A stretch of 64,000 nucleotides of DNA, taken from the NCBI RefSeq assembly GCF_004335085.1, contig NZ_RQRS01000001.1, positions 248,001-312,000 of the forward strand, in the 5' to 3' direction. Shown here one piece after another: positions 17,285 to 25,251 of the stretch. How positions within the stretch are numbered: position 1 is the first letter of the stretch; each line of letters opens with the position of its first letter. This DNA comes from Pedobacter nototheniae. GTDB taxonomy: Bacteria; Bacteroidota; Bacteroidia; Sphingobacteriales; Sphingobacteriaceae. The notes under the pieces are model-generated. The model saw only the letters and a list, made by a program, of their open reading frames with translations. It searched no databases and was not told the DNA's origin. The translations under genes and the position numbers were made by a program.

Positions 17285-18160
17285 ATGAGTAAAGTAAAAG
17301 TTGGCTTAGTGCAGATGAGCTGTACTAAAGATAAACAGGAAAATTTAGATAAAGCAATTGTTAAAGTTAGAGAAGCTGCCGCAAAGGGCGCACAAATTGT
17401 GTGTTTGCAAGAGCTTTTTACTTCTCTATACTTTTGCGATGTAGAAGATTATGATAATTTTGACTTAGCCGAAGCTATTCCAGGTCCTTCAACCGATGCT
17501 TTATCAGTTGTGGCAGCAGAGTTGGGCGTTGTTATTATTGCTTCTTTATTTGAAAAACGTGCTCAAGGTTTGTATCATAATACAACCGCAGTTTTAGATG
17601 CGGATGGAAAATATTTGGGCAAATACCGCAAAATGCACATTCCTGATGATCCTGCTTTTTATGAGAAATTTTACTTCACCCCGGGCGATTTAGGATACAA
17701 AGTTTTTGAAACTAAGTTTGCTAAAATCGGTATTTTAATATGTTGGGATCAGTGGTATCCTGAAGCATCAAGAATTACTGCTTTAATGGGGGCTGATATT
17801 ATGTTTTATCCAACAGCCATTGGTTGGGCAACCGATCAGGATGAGGAAACAAACCAAGATCAGTACAATGCATGGCAAACCATTCAACGTTCTCATGCCG
17901 TAGCAAATGGCGTTCCGGTTGTAAGTGTTAACCGTGTTGGTTTTGAACAGGATGGAGCTATGAAATTTTGGGGCGGAAGTTTTGCAACAAACGCTCAAGG
18001 TAAACTACTCTATCTGGCTTCACACGATCAGGAAGAAACAACAGTTGTTGAATTAGACTTGAATCAAAGCGATTTTATGCGTAAACACTGGCCGTTTTTA
18101 AGAGATAGAAGGATAGATTCTTACCAGCCAATAACTAAAAGATATATAGACGAAGATTAA
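17285..18160 (+). CDS. aguB: N-carbamoylputrescine amidase (nitrilase superfamily)
   Basis: This 291-aa carbon-nitrogen hydrolase has the Glu-Lys-Cys triad: Glu43 in VCLQELF, Lys116 in KYRKMHIPDDP, and Cys153 in ILICWDQWYPE. The sequence around the active site (FYEKFYFTPGD, GWATDQDEE) is characteristic of N-carbamoylputrescine amidases. The enzyme converts N-carbamoylputrescine to putrescine, CO2 and ammonia. aguA, which makes its substrate from agmatine, follows on the same strand, so the pair gives arginine-derived putrescine synthesis. The 143-bp gap between them carries a palindromic repeat element. Confidence 0.93.
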   Translation: MSKVKVGLVQMSCTKDKQENLDKAIVKVREAAAKGAQIVCLQELFTSLYFCDVEDYDNFDLAEAIPGPSTDALSVVAAELGVVIIASLFEKRAQGLYHNTTAVLDADGKYLGKYRKMHIPDDPAFYEKFYFTPGDLGYKVFETKFAKIGILICWDQWYPEASRITALMGADIMFYPTAIGWATDQDEETNQDQYNAWQTIQRSHAVANGVPVVSVNRVGFEQDGAMKFWGGSFATNAQGKLLYLASHDQEETTVVELDLNQSDFMRKHWPFLRDRRIDSYQPITKRYIDED

Positions 18161-18205
18161 GCAGAGAGGTTAAAGACCAAAGCTTAAAGCGAAAACTATT
18201 CATGA

Positions 18206-18281
18206 GTGTCATCCTGAGCCTCCCGAGAAATCGGGACGAATGGTCGAAAGACTAAACATTTGGACAAGCTCAATGTGATAC
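18206..18281. repeat. Palindromic intergenic repeat (GTCATCCTGAGC type) between aguB and aguA
   Basis: The element opens with GTGTCATCCTGAGCC, holds an internal hairpin TCCCGA-GAAA-TCGGGA, and closes with GGACAAGCTCAATGTGATAC. The reverse complement of its end resembles its beginning. The GTCATCCTGAGC word recurs at 19392. Confidence 0.75.
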
Positions 18282-18303
18282 CTTTAAATTACAAGATTAA
18301 CAA

Positions 18304-19380
18304 ATGTCACAATTTCCTCCAAGAAAAGAGTTTAATATTAATCAATTCGATTATTCACCGAAAAAACAAGGATATTCTTTCCCTGCTGAATGGGCTAAAC
18401 ATGAAGCAACCTGGTTAAGCTGGCCGCATAAAGAGGCAAGTTGGCCTGGAAAAATCGAAACCATTTATAAGCCTTATTGCGAATTTATAAAAGCAGTTGC
18501 TGAAGGTGAAAAGGTTCGCATTAATGTGAAAGATGAAGAAATGAAAGCATTTGCTTTAGCCGAACTGGATAAAGTTGGTGCAGATTTGAATCAGATTGAA
18601 TTTTATTTTAATGAAACGAATGATGCCTGGTGCAGAGATCATGGGCCAGCTTTCATATTAAATGGAAATAAAAAAGCGATAGTTGATTGGGGCTATAACG
18701 CGTGGGGTGGAAAATACCCTCCGTTTGATTTGGATGATGTTGTACCTACAAAAATTGCCATGTACTTCGATTTACCCTTGTTTTTACCCGACATTGTAAT
18801 GGAAGGTGGATCTGTTGAATTTAATGGAGCAGGAACAGTTTTAACAACAACAGCTTGTTTGCTAAATGAAAACCGTAATCCACATTTAACAAAAGAACAG
18901 ATTGAAGAATACTTAACAGAATACTATGGTGTTGAACAAGTTTTATGGCTTGGCGATGGTATTGTAGGCGATGATACAGATGGACACATTGATGATATTA
19001 CCCGTTTTGTAAACGAGGATACCGTTCTAACTGTAATAGAAAGCAATCCCCTGGATGAAAATCATATTCTTTTAGAAGAGAATTATGAAAGTTTAAAAAA
19101 TATGAAGCTAAAGGATGGCAGGCCATTAAAAATTGTGAAATTACCAATGCCTTCTCCTGTTATTCATGAAGATACTCGCTTACCAGCTTCATATGCCAAT
19201 TTTTACATCGCTAATGCAGCAGTTATTGTTCCAATATTTAACGATGTAAACGATCAAATTGCTTTAGATATTATTCAAGGCTGTTTTCCGGATAGAAAAG
19301 TAATTGGTATTAATTCTGTGGATATTATTTGGGGATTAGGTAGTTTCCATTGCTTAAGTCAACAAGAACCAGCGGTATAG
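18304..19380 (+). CDS. aguA: Agmatine deiminase (peptidylarginine-deiminase family)
   Basis: This enzyme hydrolyses agmatine to N-carbamoylputrescine plus ammonia. The 358-aa protein shows family motifs EWAKHEATWLSWPHKEASWPG near the start, NDAWCRDHGPAFI, VMEGGSVEFNGAGTVLTT, and GDDTDGHIDDITRFV with its catalytic His and Asp. The catalytic Cys350 lies in GLGSFHCLSQQEP at the C-terminus. Length fits the family. It is functionally paired with aguB just upstream. Confidence 0.95.
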   Translation: MSQFPPRKEFNINQFDYSPKKQGYSFPAEWAKHEATWLSWPHKEASWPGKIETIYKPYCEFIKAVAEGEKVRINVKDEEMKAFALAELDKVGADLNQIEFYFNETNDAWCRDHGPAFILNGNKKAIVDWGYNAWGGKYPPFDLDDVVPTKIAMYFDLPLFLPDIVMEGGSVEFNGAGTVLTTTACLLNENRNPHLTKEQIEEYLTEYYGVEQVLWLGDGIVGDDTDGHIDDITRFVNEDTVLTVIESNPLDENHILLEENYESLKNMKLKDGRPLKIVKLPMPSPVIHEDTRLPASYANFYIANAAVIVPIFNDVNDQIALDIIQGCFPDRKVIGINSVDIIWGLGSFHCLSQQEPAV

Positions 19381-19390
19381 TTTATGCAGA

Positions 19391-19418
19391 CTGTCATCCT
19401 GAGCCTGTCGAAGGAAGA
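19391..19418. repeat. Left inverted repeat flanking the GIY-YIG gene
   Basis: CTGTCATCCTGAGCCTGTCG continues with AAGGAAGA. Its 21-base core GTCA...GAAG matches 18 of 21 bases of the reverse complement of the right repeat at 19789-19813, and its first part matches the element at 18208. Confidence 0.8.
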
Positions 19419-19477
19419 TAGATTTAATAGTTTGTTCTAAGAGAAGTTCAAGCCAGTAAATTTTTGTAAATTAGGAT

Positions 19478-19780
19478 ATGCCAGCGATTCACAACTACTT
19501 CGTTTATTTGCTTGAATGCGCTGATAAAAGCTATTATACAGGTATAACCAATGATCTAAGTGCAAGATTTGATGAACACAACGGAGGAAAAAATATAAAG
19601 GCATATACTTTTAGTCGTAGGCCATTAATATTAAGATATTATAAACGTTTTGAACGGATAGAGGATGCAATAGATTTTGAAAAGCAGGTAAAGGGTTGGA
19701 ATAGAAAAAAGAAAGAAGCATTATTTAAAGAAGATTGGGATGAGATTGTCAGATTATCAAATCTAAAAATGGAAAAATAG
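19478..19780 (+). CDS. Single-domain GIY-YIG nuclease family protein, bracketed by inverted repeats
   Basis: This 100-aa protein is one GIY-YIG module. It has FVYLLECADKSYYTGITND (the GIY and YIG positions read VYL and YTG), the catalytic Arg in LSARFDEHN, and the Glu/Lys-rich late motif DFEKQVKGWNRKKKEALF. It belongs to the short, often multi-copy GIY-YIG group of bacteria, whose cellular role is unknown; homing-type nicking or DNA repair have been considered for relatives. The gene sits between two facing inverted repeats (19391-19418 and 19789-19813), 62 bp before the ATG and 8 bp after the stop. It looks like a compact unit inserted between aguA and the FabG gene. Confidence 0.88.
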   Translation: MPAIHNYFVYLLECADKSYYTGITNDLSARFDEHNGGKNIKAYTFSRRPLILRYYKRFERIEDAIDFEKQVKGWNRKKKEALFKEDWDEIVRLSNLKMEK

Positions 19781-19781
19781 A

Positions 19782-19789
19782 TATATTTG
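19782..19789 (+). promoter_or_regulatory. -7 box TATATTTG, probable promoter of the FabG-like gene
   Basis: TATATTTG starts right after the GIY-YIG stop codon and abuts the right inverted repeat, 41 bases before the next ATG. The repeat would therefore lie in the leader of that transcript. Confidence 0.45.
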
Positions 19790-19813
19790 GTCTTCGACAA
19801 GCTCAGACTGACA
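19789..19813. repeat. Right inverted repeat flanking the GIY-YIG gene
   Basis: GGTCTTCGACAAGCTCAGAC followed by TGACA is the inverted counterpart of the left repeat (18 of 21 core bases). Together they enclose about 425 bp. Confidence 0.8.
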
Positions 19814-19830
19814 AACAAATAAAATAACGA

Positions 19831-20574
19831 ATGAAATTATTAGAAGGAAAAACAGCATTAATTACAGGTGCTTCAAAAGGAATAGGTCGTAAAATAGCAG
19901 AAAAATTTGCAGAACAAGGTGCAAATGTTGCTTTTACTTACTTATCATCAGTAGAAAAAGGACAAGCTTTGGAAGAAGAACTTAAAAGCTTTGGAACACA
20001 AGTTAAAGGTTATCGTTCTGATGCTTCTAAATTTGACGAAGCCGAGCAATTAATTAATGATATTGTTGCTGATTTTGGTGCTTTAGATATTGTTGTAAAT
20101 AATGCAGGAATTACTAAAGATGGTTTATTAATGCGTATGAGCGAAGAAAACTGGGATGATGTGATTAATGTAAATCTTAAATCGGTTTTCAATGTAACTA
20201 AATCAGCATCAAAAGTAATGATGAAAGCCCGAAAAGGTGTTTTTATTAATATGAGCTCAGTTGTAGGAATTACAGGTAACGCTGGCCAGGCAAATTATGC
20301 AGCATCAAAAGCTGGTATTGTAGGCTTTACTAAATCAGTAGCTAAAGAGTTAGGTTCAAGAAATATACGTGCCAATGTTGTTGCTCCAGGATTTATCCGT
20401 ACTGAAATGACAGAAGTTTTAGATCCTAAGGTTGTTGAAGGATGGGAGAAAGATATTCCACTTAAGCGTGCAGGTGAAACTGAAGATATTGCAAATGTTT
20501 GTGTCTTTTTAGCTTCAGATATGAGCGCTTACGTTACTGGGCAAACATTATCCGTTTGTGGTGGGATGCTGTAA
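19831..20574 (+). CDS. fabG: 3-oxoacyl-ACP reductase, SDR family
   Basis: FabG reduces 3-oxoacyl-ACP to 3-hydroxyacyl-ACP with NADPH in fatty acid elongation. The 247-aa classical short-chain dehydrogenase shows the cofactor motif TGASKGIG (12-19), NNAG (90-93), the catalytic Ser142/143 in INMSSVVG, and Tyr156 and Lys160 in YAASK. The FabG-typical NAGITKDGLLMRM and VAPGFIRTEMT are present, and the end VTGQTLSVCGGML fits. No other fatty acid genes adjoin it. Confidence 0.92.
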   Translation: MKLLEGKTALITGASKGIGRKIAEKFAEQGANVAFTYLSSVEKGQALEEELKSFGTQVKGYRSDASKFDEAEQLINDIVADFGALDIVVNNAGITKDGLLMRMSEENWDDVINVNLKSVFNVTKSASKVMMKARKGVFINMSSVVGITGNAGQANYAASKAGIVGFTKSVAKELGSRNIRANVVAPGFIRTEMTEVLDPKVVEGWEKDIPLKRAGETEDIANVCVFLASDMSAYVTGQTLSVCGGML

Positions 20575-20638
20575 TAGAGGTTGAGGGTTAGAAGGTTTGA
20601 GGTTGAAGGTTTCATTTTCAGAACTATAAAATATTGAG

Positions 20639-20677
20639 AGGCGTAAGATAGGTTAACCCTAAATCTTACGCCTTTTT
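20639..20677 (+). terminator. Intrinsic terminator after fabG
   Basis: AGGCGTAAGAT (20639-20649) and ATCTTACGCCT (20663-20673) form a perfect 11-bp stem followed by TTTT. Confidence 0.88.
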
Positions 20678-20758
20678 AGTATCAACCTGATTTCCTTGAG
20701 ATTTGCAAATTAATATTTATTCATATTGACCAATTTAGTTCCACTAGCTGAGTCGATC

Positions 20759-20825
20759 GTCATGCTGAACTTGTTTCAGCATCTTTCCAGCCAAAATAGA
20801 CCCTGAAATAAATTCAGGGTGACGG
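20759..20825. repeat. Composite palindromic repeat (two hairpins inside CGTCA/TGACG ends)
   Basis: The element starts with CGTCATGCTGAAC and ends with AGGGTGACGG. Two hairpins sit inside it: ATGCTGAA-CTTGT-TTCAGCAT and ACCCTGAA-ATAAA-TTCAGGGT. The outer CGTCA pairs with TGACG. It belongs to the same GTCAT-CTGA group as the elements around aguA and the GIY-YIG gene. Confidence 0.85.
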
Positions 20826-20892
20826 TTCTAGCTCAAAAATGCTTACAGAAGATCTTTAAAAAGCATATTATAAAGACTCAGGTTATCATCTA

Positions 20893-21978
20893 TTATTGTT
20901 TCACGCCTACTCTGTAATGTTGCCCTTTACTCGCTATTTCAAAAGCTTCGTCCAAATCATTAAGTTCAAAATCAGTTCCTACAAGGCTCGCAAAAGGATA
21001 TTTTAAATGATTTTTTTCTATAAAATCCACAGCTACAGCCAAATCGGAAGGGGTGTAATTGTGTAAGCCCTTAATTGTTAATACGTTTCTAATAATCATT
21101 TCTGCATTTACCGCAGTTTTTGGCTGACTGTAAACCGCACCGATCCAAACGGCAGTACCGCCAATATTTAACAATTCGAGCCCCTTTTCCATAACGGCAG
21201 GTAAACCTGTGGTATCAATCACAATATCTATTTTGTCTTCAATTTCAAGTTGAGCCTGAAGTTCAGCTACAGTTAAGTCAGCATCTAAAAATTGCTTAAC
21301 TCCAAATTCCTTTGCAAAAAGTATCCTTTTGGGGTTAACATCCATCCCAAGTACCTTTTTTGCACCAGCTTCATTAGCTAGGGCACAGGCAGAAAGCCCT
21401 AACATTCCTAAACCTGTAATCAATACATTTTTATTACTGATATTGCCCGCAACCCTTAAAGCCCCAGCCATTGTAGCGTGCGTGCAATTTAGTGGTGCCA
21501 ATACCTTTAAATCGATGTTTTCTGGCAACTTAAAAATGGCAGTTCCCTCTTTCAGCAGGCAATGTGTAGCAAAACCACCGTTTAGCGAATCGTTAACTCC
21601 AAATTGATGATGGCCGTATTTATAAAGATTTGGTGATTTTTGTGGAATACCGTTTCGTGCTAGTTCGTTGTTTGGGTCAAAAGCATAAATACACCAAGTT
21701 ACTAAATCACCAATTTTTAAGGTTGTACCACGTTCATCTTTAGGTGGTTGATCTCCAAAAGTTACAATTCTACCAATAATTTCGTGGCCAAGTATACAAG
21801 GCGATGGGGTAGATCTTCGCCCATTGTAGGTGTGTAAATCGCTTGCACAAATGGTTGTATATAATATATTTACTAAAATCTCGCCAGTTGATGGCGGGCT
21901 TAGTACAACACTCTCTTTTGCAAAAGCTTTACCGGTTTCGCTAAATACCATAGCTAAAGCTTGATTGTCATTTTTCAT
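20893..21978 (-). CDS. Zinc-dependent alcohol dehydrogenase, phosphonate-catabolism-associated type
   Basis: This 361-aa medium-chain dehydrogenase has catalytic-zinc ligands Cys44 and His65-Glu66 (TTICASDLHTYNGRR, ILGHEIIG). The Rossmann motif VLITGLGMLGLSACALA lies near residue 185. The long N-terminal half with GDLVTWCIYAFDP resembles the family named 'putative phosphonate catabolism associated alcohol dehydrogenase' (TIGR03366). It is divergent from the DUF5690 and PhnX-like genes, which supports that name. The canonical structural-zinc Cys cluster is not visible. Substrate unknown; it may oxidise a hydroxy intermediate of a phosphonate-like compound. Confidence 0.75.
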   Translation of the reverse strand: MKNDNQALAMVFSETGKAFAKESVVLSPPSTGEILVNILYTTICASDLHTYNGRRSTPSPCILGHEIIGRIVTFGDQPPKDERGTTLKIGDLVTWCIYAFDPNNELARNGIPQKSPNLYKYGHHQFGVNDSLNGGFATHCLLKEGTAIFKLPENIDLKVLAPLNCTHATMAGALRVAGNISNKNVLITGLGMLGLSACALANEAGAKKVLGMDVNPKRILFAKEFGVKQFLDADLTVAELQAQLEIEDKIDIVIDTTGLPAVMEKGLELLNIGGTAVWIGAVYSQPKTAVNAEMIIRNVLTIKGLHNYTPSDLAVAVDFIEKNHLKYPFASLVGTDFELNDLDEAFEIASKGQHYRVGVKQ

Positions 21979-21998
21979 AATAGGAATTAAGGTTCAAA

Positions 21999-22006
21999 CA
22001 AATCTA
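21999..22006 (-). promoter_or_regulatory. -7 box TAGATTTG for the alcohol dehydrogenase
   Basis: The minus strand reads TAGATTTG, 20 bases before the ATG at 21978, in the 243-bp divergent region shared with the DUF5690 gene. Confidence 0.45.
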
Positions 22007-22221
22007 TGGTATTTAGTATTACTATTTTAAGTTTAGTATAGTTAAACAAATAAGTTAATAATTAAGTAATATTGCCTTAATATTAATGGTCCATTTTTGA
22101 ACCATCAACTACTTGCTCTTATCTTGATTACATTTTGGAAGCGATAAATTTTAGTTGTATCTACCAAATGCTAAGGCGTTTAAAAGACGGTGAAAATAGA
22201 AATTATTAATATCATAAATAA

Positions 22222-23505
22222 ATGAAAAGTATTGCTAAGGCAGATAAAATATCTACCATTTGGATTATGATTGCAGTGTTTCTGTCTTATACCGGAATGT
22301 ACGCTATCAGAAAATCATTTCTTGCTGGCCAGTATGCAGGTATTTATATTGGTTTCGGGCTTGATGCAAAAACTACGTTCGTAATTAGTCAGGTATTTGG
22401 TTACATGGTTTCGAAATTTATGGGGATCAAAATCATTTCAGAGATGCCAAAAAATAAGCGTATAACATGGCTACTTGGGCTTATAATTTTTGGACTTGCT
22501 ATGTTAGGTTTATTTGCCATTTTGCCTGATAAATTAAAGATAATTGCCCTATTTTTTAATGGTTTGCCATTAGGAATTGTATTTGGTTTAGTTTTCTCTT
22601 TTATTGAGGGAAGAAGAAATACCGAATTATTGGCAGCAGCATTAAGTGCCACATTTATTTTTTCAACAGGTTTGGTAAAAACCGTTGGTTTAATTTTGAT
22701 GCAAAATTTTGGCGTAACGGAGTTTAACATGCCTTTTTTAACTGGTATTGTGTTTTTACCAATTTTTATCGCATCGCTTTTAATGCTGAAACATGCTAAA
22801 ATACCTGATGAAAAAGATGTCGCAGAACGAACCGTTCGGGTTCCAATGTATGGTAAAGACCGCATTGCTTTTTTAAAAGCGAATGGTTTAGGTTATTTTG
22901 GTTTAGTAGCGATTTATGTGTTGCTAACAATTATCCGTGATTTTAGGGATAACTTTATTGTTGATTTCTGGGCTGAACAAGGATTTTCCAAAGCGCCGCA
23001 ATTAATAACTTTAACAGAGATTCCTATCGCTTTAATTGTTCTTGTTATTGCTGCTGCAGGCGTTCTCATCCGTAAAAATAAATTGGCCTTCAATTTTGGT
23101 ATTTGGCTTTCTGTAGCTAGTGCAATGCTAATTTTACTTTCAACGCTTCTATATCAGCAAAGTACCATCAGCCCGGTTTTATGGATTATTACCAGTGGTA
23201 TTGGTATTTATTTGCCTTACATTTTGTTCCATTGTTTATTATTTGAAAGGTTAATTGCATTGTTAAGTTATAAGGGGAATGTGGGCTTTTTGTTTTATCT
23301 AGCGGATGCCTTGGGCTATTTAGGTAGTGTTGGCGTACTAATTTTAAAAGAAATAATTGGCTTTAAGCAAACTTGGTCAAGCTTCTTTATATCATTAAAC
23401 CATATTGCGGCAATGATAATGTTGGCCTTACTTATTTTGGTTCAGCTTTATTTTAATAAAAAAATACCGAAGAAAAAATTAAACGAATTAACTGTGGCCA
23501 TTTAG
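22222..23505 (+). CDS. DUF5690 family polytopic membrane protein
   Basis: This 427-aa protein has about 12 hydrophobic segments over its whole length. Its conserved features include the N-terminal SYTGMYAIRKSFLAGQY, GYMVSKFMGIKIISEM, and LRDNF-like IIRDFRDNFIVDFWAEQGF. This matches DUF5690, an MFS-like group of unknown function. It lies 44 bp before the PhnX-like hydrolase and diverges from the phosphonate-associated dehydrogenase. An uptake permease for the compound degraded by those two enzymes is a reasonable inference, not a demonstrated one. Confidence 0.72.
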   Translation: MKSIAKADKISTIWIMIAVFLSYTGMYAIRKSFLAGQYAGIYIGFGLDAKTTFVISQVFGYMVSKFMGIKIISEMPKNKRITWLLGLIIFGLAMLGLFAILPDKLKIIALFFNGLPLGIVFGLVFSFIEGRRNTELLAAALSATFIFSTGLVKTVGLILMQNFGVTEFNMPFLTGIVFLPIFIASLLMLKHAKIPDEKDVAERTVRVPMYGKDRIAFLKANGLGYFGLVAIYVLLTIIRDFRDNFIVDFWAEQGFSKAPQLITLTEIPIALIVLVIAAAGVLIRKNKLAFNFGIWLSVASAMLILLSTLLYQQSTISPVLWIITSGIGIYLPYILFHCLLFERLIALLSYKGNVGFLFYLADALGYLGSVGVLILKEIIGFKQTWSSFFISLNHIAAMIMLALLILVQLYFNKKIPKKKLNELTVAI

Positions 23506-23549
23506 GGCTTGAAAATATATTATTTAACTAATTTCCAATATAATAGCAA

Positions 23550-24236
23550 ATGACAACAATTAAACTGGCGGTTTTTGACATGGCGGGTACTACCGTAAAC
23601 GAAAACAATATTGTGTATAAAACCGTTCAAAGTGTAATAAAGGATGCGGGTTACGATTTAAGCTTAGATCAAGTACTTGAACATGGTGCAGGTAAAGAAA
23701 AATATAAAGCCATTACTGATATTTTAACAGCTTGCACAGATGCTAAAAACATAGAGAAAGTTGCCGATAAAGCATTTGAAAAATTTAAGCCAACATTGGC
23801 AGCAATTTATGACGATGCTAATATTGAAGGGTTCGATGGTGTTGAAGATTTTTTCGAACAGTTAAAAGCAAATGGAATACATGTTGTACTTAATACTGGT
23901 TATGATCTTCCAACGGCGCAAAAACTCCTTAAAAAGTTAAACTGGGAAGTGGGTAAACAAATCGATGGATTAATCACATCTGATGATGTAGTAAATGGAA
24001 GACCACATCCAGATATGATACAAAAGGCCATGGAAATGTTCGGAATTACCGATCCTGCATTGGTTTTAAAAGCAGGAGATTCAGAAATTGACATTATTGA
24101 AGGTAAAAATGCAAATTGTGGCTTAACCATTGGAGTGCTAAGCGGTGCGCAAACTAAAGAGCAATTAGAAATAGCTAAACCAGATCATATTTTAGAAAAT
24201 TTAGTTGATTTGGCTCAGTTACTACAACTTAAATAA
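23550..24236 (+). CDS. Phosphonatase-like (PhnX-like) HAD hydrolase
   Basis: This 228-aa HAD-superfamily hydrolase opens AVFDMAGTTVNEN with nucleophile Asp10 in the DMAGTT form used by phosphonoacetaldehyde hydrolases. A helical cap follows, then motif II Thr116 in NTGYD, motif III near GRPHPDM (Arg151) and motif IV KAGDSEIDIIEGKNA (Asp177). The order and wording fit the PhnX-like family (TIGR03351). True PhnX uses a cap-domain lysine as Schiff base; I cannot confirm an equivalent here. A phosphatase or C-P hydrolase acting on a phosphonate-derived aldehyde is possible. It is very likely cotranscribed with DUF5690. Confidence 0.8.
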   Translation: MTTIKLAVFDMAGTTVNENNIVYKTVQSVIKDAGYDLSLDQVLEHGAGKEKYKAITDILTACTDAKNIEKVADKAFEKFKPTLAAIYDDANIEGFDGVEDFFEQLKANGIHVVLNTGYDLPTAQKLLKKLNWEVGKQIDGLITSDDVVNGRPHPDMIQKAMEMFGITDPALVLKAGDSEIDIIEGKNANCGLTIGVLSGAQTKEQLEIAKPDHILENLVDLAQLLQLK

Positions 24237-24366
24237 CTTGAGTTTGGGATTTATATTATTGGCATTGAGGCTAGTTAATAAAAAGGCTGCTTTTTTGTCT
24301 AGCCAAACGGAGGTAAATACATAAATCATATTGATGACTGCAAAAAGCATATTAAATAACAATTTT

Positions 24367-25059
24367 TTAAGGTCTGTTATTAACATGTTTATTATAGGTG
24401 TTGTATAAACCTTCCCAAAAGCTTTTTTGCTGCGGATAAGCTTTAATATAGCGATCGAGGTTAGCTTTTGTCATTTTAAAAGGCATAATGGTCACGGGGA
24501 TATCCTGCTGGCCATTATTTCTCGCTTCAACCGCAAGTACATAAACCTCCTTAATTTTTTCGTCGGTTAAGGGAATACAGCCCACAGTTACGCAATTTCC
24601 ATGAATGTAAATATCTCCACCAGGCTTGCGGTCTTTTCCCGTTCTTGCTAAATCAGTTGCATTGGGATAATCGACGCCAAGAGAAAGATAAAAATTACTC
24701 ATTGGGTTAAATACATTAACTTTATAAAACCCCTCGGGTGTTTGCCCATCGCCTTCAATAACTTTAGGACCTAATGTGCCAGAATGGGCACAAAAATCAT
24801 AAGTTCTAAACAATTTATATTTCTTTTCGTTGCTGTTTTTTAACCAAATTTCCACCTTACCTTCTGCTTTATAGGCATTTATTGCCATGGAGAAATGATT
24901 CCCAAAGCCATCGTGCTTCAGAAATTTATTTAAATCTTCCCATTTTTCTTTATAAGCTGTTCTAACGCGTTCAAATTTAAGTTGTTGGGTTTTAAAATCA
25001 TCCTGAGCTTTGGCGCCAACAGTAAATGCTAAAAGAAACATAAAATAAATTAATTTCAT
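24367..25059 (-). CDS. Secreted L,D-transpeptidase (YkuD/YafK-like)
   Basis: This 230-aa protein has a signal peptide (residues 1-18, ending AKAQ). The YkuD catalytic domain contains GDGQTPEGFYKVNVFNP, then the His/Cys active site GGDIYIHGNCVTVGCIPL with His153 and nucleophile Cys161. Such enzymes crosslink peptidoglycan or attach proteins to it in the periplasm. The wording around the active site is closer to the YafK-type 'murein L,D-transpeptidase catalytic domain' group than to ErfK. It stands alone. Confidence 0.9.
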   Translation of the reverse strand: MKLIYFMFLLAFTVGAKAQDDFKTQQLKFERVRTAYKEKWEDLNKFLKHDGFGNHFSMAINAYKAEGKVEIWLKNSNEKKYKLFRTYDFCAHSGTLGPKVIEGDGQTPEGFYKVNVFNPMSNFYLSLGVDYPNATDLARTGKDRKPGGDIYIHGNCVTVGCIPLTDEKIKEVYVLAVEARNNGQQDIPVTIMPFKMTKANLDRYIKAYPQQKSFWEGLYNTYNKHVNNRP

Positions 25060-25189
25060 AGATTTTGGTTTGATTAAAGTTAGCTAATTTAAGAATTTTA
25101 GACTAAGGATTATATTCATTTCAACTCAAAAAATGTCAGATAATACGATTAAAGCTTTATAAATGAAATTGTAGTACTCCGAGAAAATT

Positions 25190-25215
25190 CTTTGTGCGCT
25201 TTGTGGCTAATAAAC
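25190..25215. repeat. Fragment of dispersed TTTGTG-GCTTTGTGGC intergenic sequence
   Basis: TTTGTGCGCTTTGTGGCTAA resembles one end of the ACCACGGA/GGTGGC elements seen at 8370-8545. It is short, and assignment is tentative. Confidence 0.3.
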
Positions 25216-25251
25216 TTGAAAGTTTCTCTAAAATTATCATCTTTATAAATT

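Noticed and set aside
18161..20892. CRISPR array in the repeat-rich aguA-fabG region
   Set aside because: Repeats are palindromic, of unequal spacing and mixed orientation, with genes between them and no cas genes.
22401..22865. 154-codon minus-strand frame inside the DUF5690 gene
   Set aside because: It is antisense to a well-supported membrane protein and its sequence has no recognisable family or membrane pattern of its own.
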